A stretch of DNA of 64,000 bases from Tachypleus tridentatus (Eukaryota; Arthropoda; Merostomata; Xiphosura; Limulidae), in NCBI RefSeq assembly GCF_004210375.1, contig NC_134835.1, positions 73,314,447 through 73,378,446 of the forward strand, read 5' to 3'. The first letter of the stretch is position 1. Each line of letters begins with the position of its first letter. The position numbers and the translations under genes were made by a program. This document shows positions 50,201-62,200 of the stretch, piece after piece. Below the pieces are notes generated by a model. The model made no database searches. It was not told where the DNA came from and saw only the letters and a program-made list of their open reading frames with translations.

Positions 50201-53200
50201 AAAAGTGGCATCCCAAATGTAGGTCTCAGGGAACTAAAAGAACCACAGAAGAAAGACTCTTCACTGCATAAACTGTGTCACAGTGCCTGAAGGAAAGTGA
50301 AGCGCTAAAGAAAGGAAGACCTACAGAATAGAGAACCTGAAAGAAGTACTGTACCATATCTATCAAAGCAATTCTATTGGGAAAGATAAATGCATAAAAG
50401 GTAGTTAAAAGTAATCTTCTGACAAGAAGGCCAAGGATCAACATTTCAAGATTGGACATATGGTTTTATTCCTACTACCCACAGGCAACAACAAACCAAC
50501 CCTGCAGTGGAAAGGACCTTTTAAGGTACAGGAATTAGTCATCAGGATAGTCTCTGAGATGAAAATAGTCAGGAAGAACAACATCTATCACACCAAGCTG
50601 TTGAAGAGATGCTTCAAAAGGGTGGAAGACCTAACAGGTGCAACTATAATGACACAGGTGGATACAGCAGGTGTGGCTGATATAGAAGCAGAACCTGAAA
50701 ACAATAACTTTGTTATGGAAGATAAAGCCCTACTTGGGCTAAGACCATTGTGTGGAGATGAGATATACAAAGACATCAACATCAGTGAAGAACTTGCTGG
50801 CAAGCAGAAGAAAGATGTACAAGATCTACTGTGATGGTATACAGATATATCAAGCAAGATGTTTCTCAAGCAACACAAAATCAGGATAAAGGCAAGGGAT
50901 TCTGTAAAGGTGAAACCTTATCAAATGCTCTGTGCAAAGAGAGACCAAACTGGGTATTGGAAATGTTGGTTTAAATCATAGGAAAAGGCTCATATAAACT
51001 AAGAACAGTATTTGTATGTAGTACAAAAAATAGTGTAGATGATTTTCTTGAAGAGGTACTTATTGTTGGATATACAAGACTGATCAATTTACTTTATATG
51101 GTATTTAATATCTAATTATTATTTAGTTTGCATAACAAGAGTCTATTTTAAAAACAATAGTTATGACAATTTTCATTACATAGCTTTTTAGGAGTCATTC
51201 ATTGTGTATGTGGTTCAGTTGTCATACTAGGCTTTTGTTTTATTGTTGAAATTATCTTGCTCAAAGTTTCTAAGCTTTTCTCATTATTTTTAATATTTCT
51301 TACTATTAGAATATTTCCTGCTACTTGTTATAAATACATGCAGATACAGAATGCAAGCAAGAAAATAAGTTAGATGAGTTAGTGAAAGCAAAGGTGAAGT
51401 TAGACTGCGTAATTGTCAGTTTAGCCATAACAGGCAATTTCTAAAATTTATTTCACATCCTGTATTGTAATAACAGAAATAAAAAAGAATAACATGTCTT
51501 GTCAAAGGGTGCTCTAAAGTAATTGAACATAGCTATATCAACTTTGACAAAAAAAAAGACAATTATTTAAAGCTTTGGGTACAACTGTAGGAGCCAACAG
51601 AAGTTAAGTTAGTGAGAGTGAAAGTAAGAAAGCATCAATGAGGAAAGTAGATGTAGACTGTTTAGCCATGGAGAATGTATAGTGGCAACTTTTAAAGTGT
51701 TCTAATTACAGATTGTATTGTAATAAACAAAGTAGAGAAGAATAATTTAATTTGTCAAATGGGTTCTATAGTAACAGAACCACACTGTATGGACTTTTGA
51801 TGTAAAAAATACAACTGCAATAACCAATATTGTAAAGAATTTTTTGTACATATATTTCACTTGTTTTGTGTGTGTCATTTCAGAACATGTGAATTATGTG
51901 CTGTCCATTTTGGTTCAAATCTATCATCAACAAGACACAGACACCTACTGTAAAGAATCCAGCTTATAAAATGTGATAAAATCTATAAACTTATTTATAT
52001 GTTATCGACTTACAATTTCAATTTTACTACATATTCATTTATTCAAAAGTGTATCCATTTTGTAATGATGTCTTTGCCTGATGAATAGCTTCAACTTAAT
52101 GTACATTTCTCAAATTTTTATTATACTACAACACGAATAAGATAGTTAAGACATTATGAAGCACTAACATGATTTAAGTGAGGTTGTCTTTATTGTAATT
52201 AATAAGGCAAGAAAAACTTCGGTATTGTTGGATGGGGTCATTGGTCATTAGAAAATCAAAGCCAGTATACTAAATGATTAAATGGATAAATTAGCATTGT
52301 TGTAAAAATTATGTGTCGAAAGAAATAATTATTTCATATATTCAGCTTTATTTGAATGATGTACAGAGTGTGTTTTTACAGTAATGAGATTTGGTTAAAA
52401 GTGTTAAGGAAGCAACAAAACTGAGAAATATAAGGAACTTGTATATCTTACAGAGTAAAGAAGTTGCATACAGAGCTAAGAGAAACTGAAACTGAAATAG
52501 AAAGGCTTAAAAGCTCTTGTGGTAAGACATTTCCATTTATGAAAACATATGTCTTGCATTAATTAACGTAGTTTCAGTGAAATCTTTAGAATGAAATCTT
52601 TTTACGAAAAAAGTAATTTTTAATTTTCTTTCTTCACAAAGTTTTAGTGCCTTTACATTTTGTTAAATAGATAAACCAGATTTTGCATTGGTGTTAGTAT
52701 GAATGATTGATTTGCAAACACAATTTGAAAAGCAGAAGTAATGAGATCAAATTGATCAACCTGTCAACAGATTAAAAGAGTTCTTGTTCTTATTTAGAAT
52801 ATTGATAACTGAAACACACATTGTATACCAAACAGTGAATTCCCACACTATAAACGTAGACTTATTATCTAAAAGCAATGTGAATCCTACTTCTGCAGTC
52901 ACCAAAACCTGGGATACATTTTATAATCCCACATTGTAACTTGTACCCTAGAATCTTTTTTAAAAAATGCAGCATGTTTTTTAAAATTTTAATGTGTTTT
53001 ATTTTGGCTTAAAAATTATTGTTATAATATAATTAATCAGAGGTTGGAGTTTGTTGTTTCTAATGCAGTCCTTCCTCATGATTTTGTTTACTTATTTAAC
53101 TTCATTTCAATGTATGTGTTTAATTTCACTATATATATATAAAACAGCTTTACAAAAGGAAAGGATTATTTCAACTCACACTGAAAATAAAACAAAATAA

Positions 53201-56200
53201 ACTTTTATATGATTTCAAAAGAATTTTCTCTTTGTAATTTGTACACTTATTTTCTCAGGATTGGATACCCTCATCAACGTGTATATTTGAACAAAAGTAA
53301 TTTGATGAACATTCTTCATACATAAATGTGCATGTATGTGTATGGCACATGGAAACACATATTATAAGAAACAACCACTGAGTAATTTTATGCCAGTGTT
53401 AAAAATTTTAACTATCCACCATATTATGTTGTCCATGGCCAGATGAGTAAGATATTCAGCTTGCAATATGTGCATTGTAAGTTTGAACTCCCATCCCACC
53501 AGACATGTTCGTCCTCTCAGCTGTGAGGGATGACTATCAGTCATGGGTAAAACAGTAGGTTGGCAACAGGTAGTGATAGCTGGCTACATTTCCTGTAGTC
53601 TTTCACTACTGCATTATTAATGGCCAGTGAAGATAGCCCTTGTGTAGCTTTTTGCAAAAATCCAAAACAAACAATGTTGCCATTTATATTTATGTACACT
53701 AATAACATAAAATAAATGTAAATAATTAATTGCACAAGAAATTATCTAGAGTAACAAAACAGGAAATACATACTGCTGCTTCTCAATATGTTCTAATGGA
53801 AAATTGCAGTTAGTTCATTATAGTGTTCCTTGCTTTATGTCCAACATTACCATATGTGGTCTTATTTAAGTTAACCTGCACTGATCTCTACCACATACTT
53901 AATGAAAGTAGGTTGCATGATTGTCAGTTTAGCCCTAAAAGGTGATTTCTAAAGTGAATGCTTTGCAGCATTTGTATTGTAACAGCAGAGATAGAGAAAA
54001 ATAATTCATTTTGTTAATTGAGTTCTAAAGTAACTGAACCAACCTGTGTGAACTTTAGACATAAAATTATTTGAAATTCTGGATATGACTGTGGTAAATT
54101 AAGTACATTTCTTATATTGCAATAACAGAGTTGAGGAGAATATTTTGTCTTGTTGTAAATTAACTGAATTCACCTGTGTGGACTTTGAAGAAAAGGGCAA
54201 AATTATTTAAAGTGATAGATACAACTGATAACCAATAGTGTAACATATGCTCTTCATATATTATTTTAAAACACGTTGCTAGTTTCTATAAGCCTAAAAA
54301 TAAGTGGCTGGTCACAGTCAATGTCTGGAACAAAAGCAGCATTTGCCTGGAAAACTTGTGTCTATCCTGGACATTCCATCCAGCATGGTGTCTGTGGCCA
54401 ATATTTAAAGTTACAATGTTGTTTCTAAACATTCAGCTAGTGAATTTGACTACATAAATTTGAAAACAAAATCAAACAGGTACAGTATAATCAGCAGTGA
54501 ATAGTTTCCAAGCAACACTGATAAAGTTCTCAAATGATTGATGAACATGTACTCAAGCTAGCTGGTCTTAATAAAGCTTGTGAGAAAAACCTATTGAAGT
54601 CTTTACACTGTCATTCATAATATCTTCCTGCATTGCCAGTTTCTTGACTCGGAATACAAATTTAAAATGTGCTAACAATTTGATAGTGTATATAAACACT
54701 AAAAAATGTCAGCTCAGGATTCTGTTGCAAAGAAAAAATGTGTACTAAAGACAGTGACAGTTCAAAAATGGATTAATGAAGATCTTGTAAAAAAAAGTGG
54801 TGCCATTTGGTTAGGTTATGAAACTCACAAGGAAAAACATGTGGAAAGGCTGAGTAAGTTGCAAGCTATGTCAAAGGTATGAAAAACAAATCTGTATTTT
54901 AAAAGACCTTTCAAATGCCTAGATTAGTGGCACTGAGAATTTCAAATTATCCAAATCAAAAGACCATTCCAATACAAAGTGCCACCTTCAAGCTTTTCAG
55001 TTCTATGCTAATGATGAGATTAGATCAAGAGAACATTTACCAGAAAAATTAATACCTGATCCAAAACAACCAACTGTTGTTAAGAAGTTTGCTTATTTTA
55101 CAGAATGCAAGAACATTTGAAAAAAAAAACTTTCATGTTGGATATTTTGTTGCAAAACATGAGATGCCCTTCATTGTGTGTGAAGACTTAATTATGTTAG
55201 AGATATATCATGATGTTGACATTAATGATATATACACTTACTTGTAAAAGTGTGGCAAGTTTGTTGATTTTCATGGCAGTATCCTGCAGATCAACTTGGA
55301 AAAGATTTAATCTACAATGAGCAAAGTTTTGCAGTGTGTTGGTAGATAGATAAACAGACTGCAGTGTAAAAGAGAAACAGGTTGTCTTTTTGTGTATTTT
55401 GACCTGCAACATTCTGAAGAGCAGTTTTAAATCAAACTCTTATTTCTTTGTTTAAAATAATGTAGAAAGCAGATGCAGTAGGAATTAAATCAGCTATTAA
55501 ACCAAGCTTTGATTTTCTAAACATGACAAAAAATTAGCTTTTTTCAAAAATTATTAGACTTGATACCAATGGAACCTTCATGAATAGTGGAGAAAAAATT
55601 GGTATTTTTACTTGAAGAAAAATCACCACAGTTAAATTTTCTCTGGTGTGTGGCACATACATTTAGAGCTGGCCATAAAAGGTGCTTTTAAGACAAATGG
55701 ATGACATGCTCATGAGACTACTATATCTACCATAAATCCCCTAAAAATTGCATGAACTAAAGCCAATTTGCAAACTTTTGAAGAGTTTGATTGACTTCAT
55801 GGAAGGATTAGTAAAACTGAAAGAATATGTGTTACATGATGGATTTCATTCAAACTAGCAGCCTTGAGATTAGTGCTGGATAAATATGGCATTTACATAG
55901 TGTATTTAGAAAATCTGACTACTCATGGAGGTAATAATAAAATTGCTGAGTACTTAACAAAGTGGAAAACCTGTCATATGTTTTTACACATCTCACATTT
56001 CACTGATGTGTTAATTCCTGTCGCAGGATTATCAAAAGGATTTAGAAAGAAGAAATTGACATTGTCAGTGCCATTAGTTCTTTACAAAAAACAAAATGTA
56101 AACTTCAAACATTCATTAGAAAGGAGCTACAAGATCTTTCGACCACAAAGTATTTGTTGAGCAAAAATGAAATGTTCAAATGGAATGCACACATACCGAG

Positions 56201-59200
56201 GTGTTTAATTCAACTTTACTCAGTTTGACAAAAATCTCTAATAATTGGAATCAAAGAAAAAAGGAATAATTGGGTTTGTATTATTTTTTAACTTCCTGTT
56301 TGGGTAACTCTGGAAGCTCTTTTTAGAGGAAATTTCCTTCATATTGAATACTGAATCCTGGATAGCTAGAGCTGAATTTCTCCTGGAACAAAATGACATC
56401 ATCCTCAAAACTTAATTAAGAATTTTATATTCTGAAATAAGTGAATTGTTCAAACATTTTCAATCCACTATTTGCTACTGTAAACTGTTTACAATAGCAT
56501 AATTATATATGTCTGTATCAGTCACTGGGGAAATAGTTATTTTCAGAGTTGTTTGTGTAGCACAGATGTCATATTTAGGTATTTGTTTAGAAGTAATATT
56601 TTATGGTATAGTTGCTTACGTAACTGATTATAAATTATATGTAATTCAGTTGTTGGTGTAATTCTATATAATTGCATAAGAATGTCTAGTATTACCTGAA
56701 ATGTTCTAAACTTCTGTTGTGATATGCATATGCATCAAGAAATCATTATTTAGTTCTAGTTTTAGACTGCATAATAGTGAGTTTAGTGACAAAGAGTGTA
56801 CAGTGGTGATTTTAAAGTGGAATTATCAGAGACTGTATTTCTAATAACCGAGTAGAGAAGAATAATTCATTTTGCCATTGTGTTTTAATGTAACTGAACC
56901 AGTCTGTGTAGAAAATTATTCAAAGCTATGGATACAACTGGTAAACAAATGTAACAAACATTTGTATGCAGATTTGATTTGTTTTAAATATACATGATTT
57001 TTAAAATAAGTGGACCATTTGTTGTGGATGTTGCTATTTATTTATAGTTAAAATGTATTAGTAACAAATCACAGACACCTACCATAAAGAATTTGACATG
57101 CAAAACCTGACAACTATTTTTTAGCAGATTTAATTCTTAACTTCTGCTTGTATAATGCATGCCATAGTATTTGCATCTCTGCCAGGTGTCATTCAAATTG
57201 GGGTTGGTTAAAAACATCAATAAGGCTCATAATGAGAGGGCCTGGCTTATTCAGGGTATGTTATGTGTTCCATATGTTCAGGGGCATAGATTTTTTACAC
57301 CCGATGGGGGATGATTTTTGCAACCACTTCTGTTGACTGTTCAATTTGCAAATTGGTAATCTCTGATTACGTTAACTTGAAAGCTGTAAACATGCAGTCA
57401 CAGAGTAATCTTGTTGCCACGATACTTGCATGTATACTTAGGCATACTGACTGATACTTACGAACTATCACTTAGATTGAAAAGCTTAGAAGCTTGCCTA
57501 TATTAAAGATGTACATTTCAGCTACTGAAAATGCCTGCATCTAGACTTAATTATGTAATTTGATTGGTAAGAACACAAGAATCACAAGAACAAACACACA
57601 ATTTGTAGGCCTGTGATGCAATAAAACAATTCAACAGACCAAACTGTAGGGGGGGATGATTGTATGCACCATACCCTCCACCTAAAATGATGGGGATGTA
57701 TACCCATCATCCCCCCCCAGGATCTACGCCCCTGCATATGATGGTAAATCACTTATGTGCAATGATGGCTTCAGAGAGTAGATAGAGATGGATTGTAGAG
57801 CATGGTCTGCCCACCATAGTGCATTTCTGATCACTTCTGAAGAAGTTATCCAAAATTATGGAATCCTTTCAAGGTGGCTTTCTAGGAATTATGAATTGTG
57901 TCTCCAGGCTTTGCTGAACTGACCAGTATTGCTTGATTAATATTCACAGTGGTACCTGATGAATCTGGCTATGGCTTAATCACTTTGGTGGGTGAATGAA
58001 ATATAAAGCTCAAGAACACCTGATAGAATGCAAGAGAGCACATATATACATATATATACACACACATATACATATAGTGTTCAACAGATGACACCTCCAA
58101 GTTTTTAAGGAGTTCTATGTTCTCACATAGCATCAAACCCTCCACAAAAGTTCTTGTCAGAAACATCTTTTGGATAATATTTCACAATGATCACAAAAGA
58201 GATGTAACCTGAAGAAATTGTACATTCAAATCATTGCTGTTTCTACAATCACTAAATCATGCTTGAAAGCACCAAAACTTTGGATGGCTTGTGGTAAATC
58301 TCAAGGATAAACCTGTTTTTAGAAACATAAACAATTGTGATGACTTAGTACATGGAAGGAGAAAGGCAATAATTTTTCAACACATTACTCAAATCTGAGG
58401 AGAAACAAGTTAAGATAATTTGAAAAATTAAATAAAGTGAGATATACATAATCATCATATAGAAAACATAACTGGATCAGAATTGCCACCACATTTTGGT
58501 GCTTTGAAACAGAAAACAAACTTCATTCCTCAAAAGTTAAAACTGACTTCCACTGAAAGAACCAAACTGCATCCATAAAAAACATTATTTGTGTAAATGA
58601 CCTATGAAATAATCATACATTGAAATGCAAAAGTATTTACACTACATATGACAATTGCAAAGTGATTCATAATAAATGTGGTAAAGTCATAATGCAGCTA
58701 TCCAGTGAATAAGTCATTAAGTTCTTTAGCTGGAAAGGCTACAGAAAGTAACATCTCAGACTGAATTTGTGTGTGGCCTCAATGAGATTTAGCTAGCTTC
58801 AGATTTATAAATAAAATATTATTTAGTTTCAATTTTGTCAGTGTGAAATATATATATTACTGTATTGTGAAATATGGAGTACATTACAGAGATGCTAACT
58901 ATTTCAAATGACTGAGCGTAATGATTGTAGACAGAGCCCTTTCACAGTTTTAGTCCTTTTAGATTTGTCAGAAACAAGACAATCTGGTGAATGAGGCCTC
59001 TTTTTTTTTCCATCTTGTGAACGATTGCATTGGTGTTTCTATGCCACTTAGAAAACGAGAAATACCCATCTACTTGAGCGCTGATTGGCTGACAAGCACT
59101 GATGATGTAACTATGGATTTCCCCACGTACCCAGTATGGAGAAGCACTGCACTCAAACTATTGGTAGACGTTGAAGATACAAATATTTTTTATTATTTCA

Positions 59201-62200
59201 AGCACAAACATGATTATTGCAAGTAGCCATTTGGACTATGTCTTTTATTTATTATCAAAATTTATTTATATCTCACTAGAAATTTTCTTTTCACCCCTTT
59301 CAAGCCCTGGGGGAAAAATTTATCACCTTATTGTATAGGTCTATATAATATATAATAATTTGGGAGTTGCAACAAGTCGTAATATTTGTCTGTATGAGCA
59401 TATAGTCCTAATGTATACACCAAAATCGTAATTATTACGCTCAAATCATAATGGTTGGCATCTCTGACATTACAAGTTTTGTTATCTTACATCTCTACAT
59501 TTGGAAACCTCTTGTAACAAAAAATTTCAATATATTCAGATAAAAATGTTTATTGTATCTTAGTGGTACTGCTGTGACTTTGTTTACATTCTTTCTAGCC
59601 AACAAATTTCAGTTTTTAGCTACCAGTACTGTAATTAACATTCAAAATAATCTACTTATAAATGTTTCTGCCCACTTCTAGTACAGGAATTCGATTCCCT
59701 CGGTGGGCTCAGCAGATAGCCCAATGTGGCTTTGCTATAAGAAAACACACACACACATAAATGTTTCTATACATTTTATACCATTTATGATTATTTAAGA
59801 CTGTTATTATTTTAGATGATGTAGGAATATTGTAAATTATTCCTGTAAAATATCATAACAGAAACTCTTTCAGATTTGGAATTTTCTTCTAACCAGGATT
59901 GCTCAGATCCAACGTATACCAGATAATAAGAATTCTACTGTATTTGCACACTATAAATTCATTATATGCAAGATGTTTCTGAGTCATGATTGTTATGGTA
60001 TGACATTTTATGATTGCAATCCTATACTTTGTTTCAATAGATACCCTAAAATTGGAAAAAACTAATTTACTGAGCAAGGTAGAAGAATTTAAAAACAAAG
60101 AGGTAAGTTTTATGTTTCAAATTGGGTTTATTCTATTCAGGCTCAATACATGTCTGATGAAAAAATTGTCAGAAAATATTTGATAAAAAGTTTCTTTATC
60201 ATTTTAGCATAATCTGTATCATTTTTCAATTTTTAAACACCCTAAAACATGTAAATATGCGGCAACAGATATTTTGGAATAAACATTATGTTGCATTTAT
60301 CAAATCTGAAATTATGTAATCTTATAATTATCTTAATTTTTAGATAGAGTATGAAGAAAAAGTACAAGAGATTAGAAACCAGTGTGAAGAAGCAGATTTT
60401 GGAAAACGATTGCTTGAGGTATAATATGACTACATATATTAAGCATTCGAGTATAATATATATAGGGCAACTCATTATAGAAATTAGAAAGATAGTATCT
60501 TATAAGTGCATAATGTGACTGTTACTGTTTTTCCTCTGGAACAAATAGTATTAATAATATTACTAAGTCATTCACATATACTAATAATATGTACACATTT
60601 ATAATTGAATGGTGCTGTGACTGAAAGGGTAGAAACTAGCATGCTTGTGACAACCCTGCTTATTTGGTAAAGCTTCAGTCTTTAAATGATAAGTTAGGTA
60701 GCAACTCTGAAGTTAACCTTTGATCATATATCATCCTAATCTCTTACATTGGTGTCTAACTTTGTCTGTGTATCCCTGAGCTAATTAGATAATGAGTGAA
60801 ACTATTTATATTAAGTGTGCTGCTCAACATCAGTACTTATTTACATGTGACTTAAAAATATGTAAAATACATTACAGGCCCAAGATCTCTATGTAATTTG
60901 CCATGTTTTCATCATGAATAAATGTGTTTCTTAAATTTTCTTTTTGGCTCAAAGATGTATGTTCTGTATGATGGAGGATGGTCTGTTTACATTGATAAAC
61001 TGGCACTGAGAAAGAGCAAATGGAATGAGCTAAAAGGGAAGTTATCCACCAAAACAATTCAGATATCCTTGTCAAGGACCTGATAAATGTTAGGCAAGAA
61101 AATAGGAAGTAGGAGGAGCAGGAAGAAATATCAGTGACTAAGATAAGCATTGAAAGGATACAGTGAGAGGAAGAGGCAACATAGGGACAGTGGATAATTA
61201 ATGTAACAGAGAAAACTAGGGTTGTACCAGTCAATAATGAGCAGTTAGAAGAACCTGACTTGGAGTAACATGAATGATTGAAAGCCCCCAGGGAACCATA
61301 TAAAGGTGTCGGTTGGTCCAATTCAAGCTGAATGCATCAACAGCTGGGGCTTATGGATGAGAAACCAGAAATAAAAAAGAGGTAACTTGAGAAAAGTGGC
61401 AAATGAATACAGCTGAGGAATAACCTACTGTGAGTATAGCCATAAGAAAACCTGAGGATTAAGATACCACTCTGATTGATAAATTGTTTGATTATCTGAA
61501 AAAAAACAATTAGCTACAAGGTTGAAACACCAGGATCATGACCCACCAGGAATCTTATCCCAAACGTATGGGTCAAAATTGAGGTTTGACTGCAAAGGGA
61601 ATAATAATGGGTGCCACTTTGATGGTTGATTTAAGCCACCATTGTAGAATTGGAGCAAGAAGAGAATGTTAACTTACTCCTTAACCATGTATGGCATTTA
61701 TTGGTTTAAAAATTAAAATTAATTGTCACTTAAGTGATTATACCATACATGTTCTGCTATATTGTACTACTATAGTATCATTATAAATATCTGAGTTATT
61801 TTGAGTGTGTACAGTTTTCAAAGGACACATGGTCAAATTGGTTTTGTTCTAGTTGTTGTTAATCCTTTTTCATTTTATTGAAGTCACACTTGGTCTGCCT
61901 ATGAGTGAGAAGGCTGTGATACTGTTAATTGTGCATGAATGTAGAGGTTAGAATTTTTCAGTAAAACATCAGATGGTATTTCAAGGTTATGGTCTCCACT
62001 GTATTTGAATAATAATTATTATTTATGTGAGTAGCACTAGTTACTCTTAGTAAATGCAATGCTATCTGTAAAGTAAAAAACACTGAATTTGAACAATCAG
62101 TCTGGTAAATGATTTATCTATTCATGTTCTGAGGAGAAATAATTCTGTTTGAAGTTTCAAAGTGATAACATTTTTGTTTTCTTGTTTATTTACAAATTCT

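Larger units (their letters stand above)
49209..51338 (+). mobile_element. Ty3/gypsy-type LTR element, shrunken, IN-before-RT order
   Basis: Two related LTRs bound it: 49209-49522 and 51064-51338. Both begin tgttgga-atacaagact, share gagtcattcattgt-tatg and end gttataaataca. The inner 1.5 kb keeps short pieces of each domain: a zinc knuckle [16 protein letters not shown] (49548-49595, some ligands changed); protease-side sequence with [12 protein letters not shown] (about 50080-50115); integrase N-terminal sequence (50290-50400); integrase C-terminus [18 protein letters not shown] and YHTKLLKR (50475-50610); and, in the same frame apart from one stop at 50832, an RT N-terminus with [19 protein letters not shown] (50868-50930). 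Integrase before RT is the Gmr1-like order. Large deletions make it dead. Confidence 0.75.
52522..60040 (+). other. Intron 12 (7.5 kb)
   Basis: It carries the old SINE, the ~200-bp repeats, the hAT-like pseudogene, both short inverted-repeat elements and the SINE end listed separately. Stretches 52522-53430, 54250-54705, 56170-56760 and 57735-58880 otherwise hold nothing I can name. Confidence 0.6.

Noticed and set aside
60872-61321. 149-codon - strand frame rich in Ser/Cys/Leu
   Set aside because: Composition looks like the antisense of a charged helical + strand sequence. No start context, splice sites or domain support it.
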